NCBI GenBank assembly: GCA_035934555.1
Contig: DASYXT010000034.1
Coordinates: 22,471 to 86,470, forward strand
DNA: 64,000 nt
Origin: DASYXT01 sp035934555
GTDB taxonomy: Bacteria; Verrucomicrobiota; Verrucomicrobiia; Limisphaerales; UBA8199
Reading direction: 5' to 3'
Shown: piece by piece, positions 37,438 through 44,925 of the stretch
How the letters are laid out: each line of letters opens with the position of its first letter
How positions within the stretch are numbered: position 1 is the stretch's first letter
Notes under the pieces: model-generated
Told to the model about the DNA's origin: nothing
The model's database searches: none
What the model saw: the letters and a program-made list of their open reading frames with translations, nothing else
Position numbers and translations under genes: made by a program

Positions 37438-37846
37438 CCCGGACGAAACCATTGCGCTGGGTGAACGGCTCGGCCTGGAGTTGCGCAGCGGGCAAGTGAT
37501 TGCCTTGTGCGGCGAGCTGGGCGCGGGAAAGACACAATTTGTGAAAGGCGTGGCCAGTGGTCTGGGCACCAGCGCACGCGTCCATTCACCTACCTTCGCC
37601 CTGGTGAATGTGTATGCCGGAGGCCGGCTGCGGCTGTATCACCTGGATCTTTACCGCCTGGAAACGCCTGAGCAAATCCGAAGCGCAGGCCTCGAGGAAT
37701 ACCTTGCCCCCGTGGGTGTGACGGTGATCGAATGGGCGGAACGACTCTGGCCCGCGGATCAGCCAGCCCCGCCGGCAGTGACCATAGTGAAGTTCGAAAC
37801 GCTGAGCGAACGGGAGCGGCGCATCACGCTCGAGCCCGGCGCTTAA
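37415..37846 (+). CDS. tsaE: tRNA t6A biosynthesis ATPase TsaE
   Basis: A 143-residue P-loop ATPase that works with TsaB and TsaD to make N6-threonylcarbamoyladenosine at tRNA position 37. The Walker A is GELGAGKT (~residue 33). It is followed by VHSPTFALVNVY, YHLDLYRLETPEQI and VTVIEWAERLWP, the standard family blocks. The start overlaps the end of thiL by 23 bp. Its stop codon is interleaved with the stop of the convergent PRC/BON gene (bases 37843-37846), so there is no room for a dedicated terminator between them. Confidence 0.96.
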   Translation: MATFISHSPDETIALGERLGLELRSGQVIALCGELGAGKTQFVKGVASGLGTSARVHSPTFALVNVYAGGRLRLYHLDLYRLETPEQIRSAGLEEYLAPVGVTVIEWAERLWPADQPAPPAVTIVKFETLSERERRITLEPGA

Positions 37847-38880
37847 AGTTTCGCCGCCTTCACGAATAATTCGAGCCGGTCCTCGACGTTCTCCGCTCCC
37901 ACCACCTTCGCCGCCGCGCTGTGGAGCATGGCCCGGTGTTTCTCATTTACTACGACACCGGCGAGGGTTACGCGGCCATGCAAAGTCGTCACAACCAGGT
38001 GCGTCGCGTTAAATACTTTGGGCGTCTGAGTGATAGCGACCAAAACCGCCTGCGTGATCTCCTGGTCCGTCCGGGTTGGCTTGGTCCGTTCAACGGCCGC
38101 GGATTGTTCCAAGCCGTAATGGTGACGCAACTGCACCACCAGTTCTGGAAAGGCCAGGTCGCTCCAGAAATCTTTCTGGAAATGCGGGCCGGCCAGGAAG
38201 TGCGCGCGGCTGGTGCTCAACACCAGGAGCGCGCCGTCGTGTTTGGCCTGCAACAACACTGGCGGCACTATATAAAGTGTGCCGGCTGGGGCGGCATCCG
38301 GGGGCGGTTCGATCACCAGATAGACCGCTTGCGCCAGCGGCAAGTCCAGCATCACATCCCGTATCTGGCCCAAGGGCTCACCTTGCTGGCCGACCACCGG
38401 TGTGCCAAGCAGGCTGGCCGCCGAGCAATAGTGGGTGCCTGCCGCCGTGACGGGATTTGGCTGGCCGAAATAAGCGAACGCGCCGGCGAGGCTGGCCGGA
38501 GCGAGCGAGTCGAACGGGGTGGCGCTTGAAACCCGCGGCGCGCCTTTCCACTTCGCTTTTTCAACGTCAATGGCCAACCGCGCTCGCGACACATAAAAGT
38601 AACTCCTTGCAGGTACGGGCACCAATTCGCCTTTCTGCTCCGATGTCACCAGCGTCACCGTCACCTCGCTCCGGGATAAGTCCAACAGAAAATCCTGCAC
38701 TTTACCCAGCGTCCGCTCTTTGCGGTCCCCTACCTTCTCCTGCACCAGGGCTGTTACGGGCTTAAGCAGCCCCAATCGGGCACTCTCAGGCGACCAGCTT
38801 GTGTCCCCTGCCGCGGCAGAGCCCAGTGGCATAGATAAAACCATGAAACCTAGCGCGCAAACTGACTCTCTCGCATTCAT
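37843..38880 (-). CDS. Exported PRC-barrel and BON domain protein
   Basis: A 345-residue protein with a signal peptide (VCALGFMVLSMPLGSAAAG). Residues ~35-105 and ~155-220 look like two PRC-barrel modules (GKVQDFLLDLSRSEV; TPVVGQQGEPLGQIRDVMLDL). Residues ~270-340 form a BON domain (DQEITQAVLVAITQTPK, then VVTTLHGRVTLAGVV and AENVEDRLEL). BON domains bind phospholipid or bridge envelope layers, and PRC barrels are adaptor folds. It is probably a periplasmic or outer-membrane-associated stress or envelope protein. The domains are seen directly and the role is inferred. Confidence 0.82.
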   Translation of the reverse strand: MNARESVCALGFMVLSMPLGSAAAGDTSWSPESARLGLLKPVTALVQEKVGDRKERTLGKVQDFLLDLSRSEVTVTLVTSEQKGELVPVPARSYFYVSRARLAIDVEKAKWKGAPRVSSATPFDSLAPASLAGAFAYFGQPNPVTAAGTHYCSAASLLGTPVVGQQGEPLGQIRDVMLDLPLAQAVYLVIEPPPDAAPAGTLYIVPPVLLQAKHDGALLVLSTSRAHFLAGPHFQKDFWSDLAFPELVVQLRHHYGLEQSAAVERTKPTRTDQEITQAVLVAITQTPKVFNATHLVVTTLHGRVTLAGVVVNEKHRAMLHSAAAKVVGAENVEDRLELFVKAAKL

Positions 38881-39028
38881 AGCATATAACCTGTATCGAA
38901 ACAGGACACCGCGGGCCGAGCGCAGCCTTTACGCTGCGCACACGCACGCTGCGGCGTTCAGAGCTGAGAGAGCGGTTGCCGTGCCAATTAGCCCGATACA
39001 GGTCCGCACCAAAGGCAGTTGGGGCGCA

Positions 39029-39373
39029 CTATCCCGGCGGCCAGGAAAGGGCCCGCCCGCCCAGGATGTGGCAGTGCAGGTGCGGGACGGCCTCACCGGC
39101 GGCTGGCCCATTATTGAAAACCAGGCGGAACCCGGATTCAGCGACCCCAAGTTGCCGCGCAACTTCCGCCGCTTTCAGCAACAAATATCCCAGCACCTGC
39201 TGGTCCTCGGGTTTGGCCTCAGCGATGCGCGGGATGGGTTTTTTGGGGATGATTAACACATGCGCGGGCGCCTGCGGCTTGATGTCGCGGAAGGCCAGCA
39301 CCAGCTCGTCTTCGTACACAATTTGGGCCGGGATTTCGCGGGCAATGATCTTCTCAAACAGGGTCTTGCTCAT
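39029..39373 (-). CDS. HIT-family (Hint-like) nucleotide-binding hydrolase
   Basis: A 114-residue histidine-triad protein. The N-terminus TLFEKIIAREIPAQIVYEDE and the catalytic block AVPHLHCHILGGR (~97-107, His-x-His-x-His) match the Hint branch, which hydrolyses AMP-linked substrates such as adenosine phosphoramidates. The C-terminus stops soon after the triad (RALSWPPG), as usual. A much longer in-frame extension reaches 39829 but runs antisense to proB and through a family A repeat, so I take the ATG at 39373. It is divergent from proB. Confidence 0.92.
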   Translation of the reverse strand: MSKTLFEKIIAREIPAQIVYEDELVLAFRDIKPQAPAHVLIIPKKPIPRIAEAKPEDQQVLGYLLLKAAEVARQLGVAESGFRLVFNNGPAAGEAVPHLHCHILGGRALSWPPG

Positions 39374-39440
39374 GGTAAACCGAACCTGAACCGCCACACG
39401 GCCTCCGTCAAGCGTCACCGTACACTTAGCAACACCAGCG

Positions 39441-39540
39441 AAAGCGGCAGAGGGCTGCCGCAGTCCAAAACCTCGCGGAATCAGTGGGGTGCCCTCCGTC
39501 GCGACAGCGTTTTGGACTGCGGCAGCCCTCTGCCGCTTTT
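39441..39540. repeat. Family A nested-palindrome element, copy 2 (best preserved)
   Basis: A 100-bp element. The left arm (39441-39478) reads AAAGCGGCAGAGGGCTGCCG, then CAGTCCAAAACCTCGCGG. The right arm (39506-39540) is a near-perfect inverted copy ending CTGCCGCTTTT. Each arm folds alone (GCGGCAG/CTGCCGC with a 4-base loop), and the two arms can also pair with each other. It sits in the divergent gap between the HIT gene and proB, between their starts. Confidence 0.85.
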
Positions 39541-39644
39541 TCTTGGGGCTCGCCGCCCTAATCCCACCTCGTATTCCGGCTGAACCTCTCCTGCGCGTGG
39601 TTTCACTCCTCGACACCCTTTGCCCGCTTTGGTACCAACCGGGC

Positions 39645-40721
39645 GTGCGTTCGAAGCTATTGCAATCGGTCACGCGCATCGTCGTCAAGCTGGGCACAGG
39701 CGTGCTGACCGACAGCCGCAAGCAACCGGAACTGCGCCAAATGGAACAATTGGTGGCCCAATTGGCCGAGCTGAGCGGTGCCGGCAAAGAAGTCGTGCTG
39801 GTTTCTTCCGGCGCGGTTGGTGCCGGCATGGGCGTGCTGGGGTTCGAGCGACGGCCGGCTGACCTGGCCGAGTTGCAGGCCTGTGCGGCCGTGGGCCAAT
39901 CGCGGTTGATGGCTACTTACGAAAAGCTTTTCGCCGCATTCAACCTGGCGGTCGGGCAAATCCTTTTGACGCATGAAGACCTCGAACATCACGAACGCCA
40001 TCTCAATGCCCGCAACACCCTTGTCAACCTGCTCCGCCATCGCATTATCCCCATCATCAATGAAAATGATGCCGTCTCGCTCACCGAACTCAAGTTCGGT
40101 GACAACGACAAGCTCTCGGCCCTGGTCGCGTGCTTATTACCCGCCGATTTGCTAATCATTCTCACCACCGTGGACGGCCTGCTCGAAAACTTTGGACAGC
40201 CGAATTCGCGCACGGTCGCGCTGGTCGAACGCATCGATTCCAAATTGGAACGCATGGCCGGTGGCACCGCCAGCGCCACCGCGGTCGGCGGGATGGCCTC
40301 GAAGATTGAAGCGGCCAAAATCGTTGTCCGCGCCGGCATCCCGCTGGTGATAGCTTCGGGCCGAAAAAAACAGACCTTGGCGCGGGTGTTGGCCGGACAG
40401 GAGGAAGGCACGTTGTTTGTGCCGCAAGCGACGCGGCTCCGTGGACGCAAGCGCTGGATTGCGTTCTTTCATCATCCGAAGGGCGCATTATTTGTCGATG
40501 CCGGCGCGCGCAAGGCACTGCGCGAATCCGGCAAGAGTCTCCTGCCGCCCGGCATCGCCCGGTGTGAGGGCGAGTTCGGCCCCGGCGACGTTGTGCGCAT
40601 CTGCGACCTGGACGGGATGGAATTTGCCCGCGGCCTGGCTGACTTCAGCGCAGAAGCGATCAAAACCCGGCAATTGAAAGGCGTCGAGGTCGTGCATCGC
40701 GACAACCTCGTGATACTTTGA
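39645..40721 (+). CDS. proB: Glutamate 5-kinase
   Basis: First enzyme of proline synthesis: ATP-dependent phosphorylation of L-glutamate. The ~358-residue protein has the amino-acid-kinase domain (TRIVVKLGTGVLTDS, VLVSSGAVGAGMGVLG, IIPIINENDAVSLTELKFGDNDKLSALVA with the substrate-binding Asn/Asp cluster, and GGMASKIEAAKI). A C-terminal PUA domain follows (GDVVRICDLDGMEFARGLADF, ~280-350). In-frame sequence continues upstream through a family A repeat to 39489 and is not credible as protein. The starts considered are the GTG at 39645 (next to the conserved block) and the GTG at 39597. proA is not adjacent. Its stop overlaps the mazG start (TTGA). Confidence 0.95.
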   Translation: MRSKLLQSVTRIVVKLGTGVLTDSRKQPELRQMEQLVAQLAELSGAGKEVVLVSSGAVGAGMGVLGFERRPADLAELQACAAVGQSRLMATYEKLFAAFNLAVGQILLTHEDLEHHERHLNARNTLVNLLRHRIIPIINENDAVSLTELKFGDNDKLSALVACLLPADLLIILTTVDGLLENFGQPNSRTVALVERIDSKLERMAGGTASATAVGGMASKIEAAKIVVRAGIPLVIASGRKKQTLARVLAGQEEGTLFVPQATRLRGRKRWIAFFHHPKGALFVDAGARKALRESGKSLLPPGIARCEGEFGPGDVVRICDLDGMEFARGLADFSAEAIKTRQLKGVEVVHRDNLVIL

Positions 40722-41392
40722 GGCGCGTGAAGAAAAACAAAGAGCCGGCCATTAACGATCTGTTGCGGATCATGGCGCGGTTGCGCGCCCCCGGCGGTTG
40801 TCCCTGGGACCGCGAGCAAGACCACCGCAGCCTGCGCTGGCATGCCGTCGAAGAAGTCTATGAGTTGCTGGACGCGATCGAGGCCGCCGACGACCACGAG
40901 ATGGAAGAAGAACTTGGCGATCTGCTGCTGCAAGTCGTCTTTCATTGCCAACTCGCCCAGGAACGCGGCGCATTTAATTTCGAGAACGTCGCTCGCCATA
41001 TCGCTGATAAACTCGTGCGCCGCCATCCGCACGTCTTCGGGACCGTTAAGGTCAAAGACGTCGCTCAAGTCTGGGCCAACTGGGAAAAGATCAAGCGCGC
41101 CGAAAAACACGGAACACGCCATGCGCGGCCTTCGGCACTGGACGGCATCCCACGGCACCTGCCGGCGCTGCTGCGGGCCGAAAAGCTTTTGAAGAAAGCG
41201 CGCCGCGCCAAACTCGCTGCGGCCTCGCTGCCGCGGCGCAAGCTGAGCCGGGCTCAAATGAAACGTGAGTTATTCTCGCTCGCCACTTACGCGCAGGCCA
41301 GGGGCTGGTCGGCTGAAGAGCTGCTTCGAGTTGAAACGCAAAAGCAGGAGCGCGTCTGGCGCCGCCTCGAGAAGCAAGCTCCTCGCCAGTAA
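40718..41392 (+). CDS. mazG: MazG-type nucleoside triphosphate pyrophosphohydrolase
   Basis: A 224-residue all-helical NTP pyrophosphatase. The conserved core is IMARLRAPGGCPWDREQDHRSLRWHAVEEVYELLDAI, with the metal-binding EVYEL and EELGDLLLQVVFH acidic pattern, then RHIADKLVRRHPHVFG and VWANWEKIKRAEK. Such enzymes clean non-canonical or excess NTPs and can temper (p)ppGpp responses. It has one MazG domain plus a C-terminal basic helical region, shorter than the two-domain E. coli protein. The start is a TTG at 40718 overlapping the proB stop, or a GTG at 40727. Confidence 0.94.
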   Translation: MRRVKKNKEPAINDLLRIMARLRAPGGCPWDREQDHRSLRWHAVEEVYELLDAIEAADDHEMEEELGDLLLQVVFHCQLAQERGAFNFENVARHIADKLVRRHPHVFGTVKVKDVAQVWANWEKIKRAEKHGTRHARPSALDGIPRHLPALLRAEKLLKKARRAKLAAASLPRRKLSRAQMKRELFSLATYAQARGWSAEELLRVETQKQERVWRRLEKQAPRQ

Positions 41393-41436
41393 AGCTGGGT
41401 CCCTCTGAAGCCGGCCGTCTGCCTGAAGGGCCCTAT

Positions 41437-42300
41437 TTATTGACTCGCCGGTTTGGGATGTTTGCGAATCTCGGCGTCAAACGTGCCGGCGGCGAAGCTC
41501 TGGGCCTTGTCGGGACAGGCGAGGTAAAATTTACCCGGCATTCGTCCCGCGACGGCTTGCCCGAAAATCACTTTCAACGCATACCCGTTGGTGTAGGAGC
41601 GAGTGACGGCCTTATCGCTTTGGCTTTTCCACCGTAGAATTACCCGCGGCAGCGGCGGCGTCCGGTCTGCCGTCACCACGACCGTCTTGCCGCTCAAGTC
41701 CTCGCCGCGCTCGGCAAACAATGCGATGCTCAGACCAAGGTCGGGGGGCCAGCCCTCGCCTTGCCGCAGCGTCAGCGTGCCGCCCGTTAACGTTGCGTGT
41801 TCGGCAAAAAATCCCCACCCCCGGATTCGGCCCTTAACCGGTTCCTCGGGGATAACTGCGTTGGTCAACTCGAGCGACCAGCAAATGTTAGTGGGCACTG
41901 GATAAATAGTCCGCGGCGCCATGGGGGCATTCGTCGCTTGTGTGCTCGACAATCCCTGCTTGTGGTCGGAACCGCCGGTCAGCCGGGAAATCTTATCGCG
42001 CCAGACGAATGCGGCTAAACCTGTCCCCGCCAGCAGCAGAAACAGAAAGACCCCGGGCAGCGCAGGGAGCAGGCGCGCGGCTAGTCCCGGCCGGGGGTGT
42101 CCCTCTGATGGCGCGAGCACCGGGCGAGGCCGGTTGGCCTGGGCCGCCGCTACGATCAATTTGCTGTCGGGGAGCGCCGGCGCCTGGGGAACGACAATTT
42201 TCTGAAAGCAAGTCGGGCATTCCAATGCCGTGCCACTCGCCCCGGAGTCAGCCGTGATGTGCTGACCGCACACCGGGCAGGCAAACTTAAACTCGCTCAT
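41437..42300 (-). CDS. Zinc-ribbon membrane protein of unknown function
   Basis: A 287-residue protein. An N-terminal zinc ribbon has two Cys pairs, CPVCGQHI (~8-11) and CPTCFQKI (~28-31), of the FmdB/MJ0042-like kind. A Pro-rich linker precedes one transmembrane helix (~76-98, LLPALPGVFLFLLLAGTGLAAF). The ~170-residue C-terminal part has beta-like strands (GWGFFAEHATLTGGTLTLRQ, then VVVTADRTPPLPRVILRW) and probably sits outside the membrane. The layout, cytoplasmic ribbon plus helix plus periplasmic beta domain, suggests a sensor or scaffold, which is inference. I start at the ATG at 42300 rather than 42342 because the ribbon follows directly. Confidence 0.75.
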   Translation of the reverse strand: MSEFKFACPVCGQHITADSGASGTALECPTCFQKIVVPQAPALPDSKLIVAAAQANRPRPVLAPSEGHPRPGLAARLLPALPGVFLFLLLAGTGLAAFVWRDKISRLTGGSDHKQGLSSTQATNAPMAPRTIYPVPTNICWSLELTNAVIPEEPVKGRIRGWGFFAEHATLTGGTLTLRQGEGWPPDLGLSIALFAERGEDLSGKTVVVTADRTPPLPRVILRWKSQSDKAVTRSYTNGYALKVIFGQAVAGRMPGKFYLACPDKAQSFAAGTFDAEIRKHPKPASQ

Positions 42301-42351
42301 CGGTGCCCCACAATTCCACAGCGGGCCAGGGCGGACAATCATTTTTTAGCC

Positions 42352-42455
42352 GGCGCGCGGACTTGAGTCCGCAGCACCAGTCGAACGGATGGTCAGCTCG
42401 AGCCTGTCGCAGCGTTGGCATTGGGGCATTGCTGCGGACTAATGTCCACGCTCCG
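42352..42455. repeat. Family B nested-palindrome element, copy 4
   Basis: About 104 bp in the divergent gap between the zinc-ribbon gene and the hybrid histidine kinase. The left hairpin is GCGCGGACTTGAGTCCGC followed by AGCA. The right end reads GGCATTGCTGCGGACTAATG then TCCACGCTCCGC. The inner GCAATGCC block matches the inner edge of copy 5 in inverse orientation, which ties the copies together as one family. Confidence 0.7.
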
Positions 42456-42493
42456 CCGAATTTTGGTTGGCGCGGCAAATCGCCGGGGGTAGT

Positions 42494-44884
42494 ATGCGGG
42501 CACAAACAGCGCAAACGCCGATGACTCGGTTTACCAGTTTAAGGGCCCGATTGGTGGGAACTGTGTTTCTGGCCGTCGCGCCGGCTTGGGTAATCGCCTA
42601 CATCATTATCAAGAAGACCGGGACGGAGCAGGATCTGCCCTGGACGTTTCTTTCGGGCGGGATCGGTTTGCTGGCGCTGGCGGCGGCGTGGTTTGGCGGG
42701 GAGCATTTCGTGATGCGCCAGGTGCGAGTGCTGTACCGCTCGGCGCGGCAGTTGGCGATGGGGGACTTGAGCAGCCGCACGGGGTTGGACAAGGAGAAAG
42801 GGGAACTGGGAGAGCTGGCGCGCACAGTTGACGCGATGGCGGCGTCGCTCGAGCAACGCGGCAAAGACCGCGAGCAGGGCGAAAAAATCCTGCTGACCCG
42901 TTCTCTGCAGCAAACCGTCGTCAGCGCGCTGGGGCAGTTTGCTTTAATGAGCAATGATTTTGCCGCGCTGCTCAACCAGGCGGTGATTCTGTCGGCCCAG
43001 ACGTTGGAGGTGGAGTATTGCTCCTTGTTGGAGCTGCAACCCAACTCCCGGACCCTCGTGCTGCGCGCCGGGGTGGGATGGAAGGATGGCGCGGTGGGAG
43101 CTTTCACACTGCCCGCCGACCCGCGCTCGCAGTTTGGGTTTACTTTGACGGCGGGCGAGCCGGTGGTGATCCAGCAGCGCACAAACAATGTTCCGCTGCA
43201 GCCAACGGCACTGCTGACCGACCACGGTGTGCGCAGCAGCATGACGGTGGCCATCGCCGGGCAGGGCCAGGCCTTCGGGGTACTCGGCGCTCACACTACC
43301 CATGACCGGAAATTCACCGAAGACGAGGTGCATTTCCTCCTGGCCGTTGCCACTGTGCTCGCGATGGCTGTCGCGCGCAAACGCACCGAAGCCGAACTCG
43401 AGAAACTCGCAGCCTTTGCCCAGCTCAATCCCAATCCGGCGATGGAGTTATCCTGGGAAGGCATGCCGACCTATTTTAACGATGCGGCGGCCCAGCTCGC
43501 CGAGTCCGTCGGCCAGCCCAGTCCTCGGGGCATTCTGCCGCCGAATATCGCCTCGCTCGTGCAAACGTGCCTCACAACCGCCAGCCGGTTAACTCTGGAG
43601 ACCGAGTTCAAGGGCCGGCAGCTTTCCTGGCTGTTCCATCCGGTGTCGGCCAGCCAGGTCGTGCATGCGTACGTCGAGGACATCACCGAGCGGCTCAGCC
43701 TGGAAGCGCAATTGCGCCAATCGCAAAAGATGGAATCGGTTGGACAATTGGCTGCGGGTGTGGCCCACGATTTCAACAACATGCTCACGATCATCCAGGG
43801 GCACTCGGGGCTGTTGCTGGCCAAGTCGGCGGAGAAAGTCGAGTTGCTTGATTCCGCCCAGGCGATCTATTTCGCTTCGGAACGCGCCGCCAATCTGACC
43901 CGCCAACTGCTGATGTTCAGCCGCAAGAATGTGATGCAGCCCAAGCCCCAGGACTTGCGCGAGGTCGTCACCCAAATGTCCAAGATGCTGCAGCGATTGC
44001 TGGGCGAAACGATCACGCTCGAACTGCGGGCGGCAGCGGATTTGCCCTTGATTGAGGCGGACACCGGGATGCTCGAGCAAGTGATTATGAACCTGGCGGT
44101 CAACGCGCGCGACGCCATGCCGCGCGGCGGAACCCTCACCATCAGCACCCAGGCCGTCGAGGTCACCGCGGCTTACGTCCAGAGTCACCCGGAAGGACAG
44201 CCCGGCAATTACGTCTGCCTGCGCGTCAGCGATACGGGTTGCGGAATGGACGGGCCAACCCTCGCGCGTATTTTCGAGCCGTTCTTTACGACGAAAGAAG
44301 TTGGCAAAGGCACCGGCCTGGGCCTGGCGACCGTGTATGGCATCGTCAAGCAGCACGAGGGCTGGCTGCAGGTCGCCAGTGAACCAGACAAAGGCGCGAC
44401 GTTTAGCATCTTTTTCCCGGCCACTACCCAGCCCCCGGAACTTAAACCGATGCAGCCCGGCCCCTCCTCCGAGGTGCGCGGCGGGCGCGAGACGATCCTG
44501 GTCGTCGAAGACGAACCGGTGCTGCGCGACATGGCGCACGTGATTCTGGAGGAATGCGGTTACACTATCCTGGAGGCAGCTTCCGGCCGGCAGGCGCTCG
44601 ACGTTTGGGACCGGCACTCGAAGGAAATTGATTTGTTGCTGACAGACATGGTGATGCCCGAGGGAATCTCGGGAATGGACTTGGCGGAACGTTTGCGCAC
44701 GGCCAATCCCCGATTAAAGATCATTTTCGCCAGCGGTTACAGCATGGATGACCTGGATACCTCGTTTGTGCGGGAGGGTCATGCGATCTTTCTGCAGAAG
44801 CCCTATACTCACGTGACGCTGGCCAAGGCGGTGCGTGACTGCCTGGACCAATCGTCGAGCGTTGAGCGGGGCAAGGGCCGTTGA
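42494..44884 (+). CDS. Hybrid sensor histidine kinase (HAMP-GAF-PAS-HisKA-HATPase-receiver)
   Basis: A 796-residue membrane sensor. Two transmembrane helices (~18-35 and ~45-65) flank a very short periplasmic loop. A HAMP-like region follows (~68-125). A GAF domain (~145-285, AVILSAQTLEVEYCSLLEL onward) and a PAS-like region (~305-410) come next. The HisKA block MESVGQLAAGVAHDFNNML (~410-435) has the His phospho-site. The HATPase has the N-box VIMNLAVNARDAMP, the G boxes VSDTGCGMD and KGTGLGLATVYGIV. A C-terminal receiver has ILVVEDEPVLRD, LLLTDMVMPEG and the Lys in FLQKPY. No separate regulator is adjacent. GGGGGT upstream of the ATG at 42494 is a reasonable ribosome-binding site. Confidence 0.93.
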   Translation: MRAQTAQTPMTRFTSLRARLVGTVFLAVAPAWVIAYIIIKKTGTEQDLPWTFLSGGIGLLALAAAWFGGEHFVMRQVRVLYRSARQLAMGDLSSRTGLDKEKGELGELARTVDAMAASLEQRGKDREQGEKILLTRSLQQTVVSALGQFALMSNDFAALLNQAVILSAQTLEVEYCSLLELQPNSRTLVLRAGVGWKDGAVGAFTLPADPRSQFGFTLTAGEPVVIQQRTNNVPLQPTALLTDHGVRSSMTVAIAGQGQAFGVLGAHTTHDRKFTEDEVHFLLAVATVLAMAVARKRTEAELEKLAAFAQLNPNPAMELSWEGMPTYFNDAAAQLAESVGQPSPRGILPPNIASLVQTCLTTASRLTLETEFKGRQLSWLFHPVSASQVVHAYVEDITERLSLEAQLRQSQKMESVGQLAAGVAHDFNNMLTIIQGHSGLLLAKSAEKVELLDSAQAIYFASERAANLTRQLLMFSRKNVMQPKPQDLREVVTQMSKMLQRLLGETITLELRAAADLPLIEADTGMLEQVIMNLAVNARDAMPRGGTLTISTQAVEVTAAYVQSHPEGQPGNYVCLRVSDTGCGMDGPTLARIFEPFFTTKEVGKGTGLGLATVYGIVKQHEGWLQVASEPDKGATFSIFFPATTQPPELKPMQPGPSSEVRGGRETILVVEDEPVLRDMAHVILEECGYTILEAASGRQALDVWDRHSKEIDLLLTDMVMPEGISGMDLAERLRTANPRLKIIFASGYSMDDLDTSFVREGHAIFLQKPYTHVTLAKAVRDCLDQSSSVERGKGR

Positions 44885-44925
44885 GCGTGGAGCGTCAAGC
44901 GTAGAGCGTCGCTGGCCTACGCTCC

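Noticed and set aside
39489..39644. N-terminal extension of ProB
   Set aside because: The extra residues are translated from the family A repeat and lie before the conserved kinase start.
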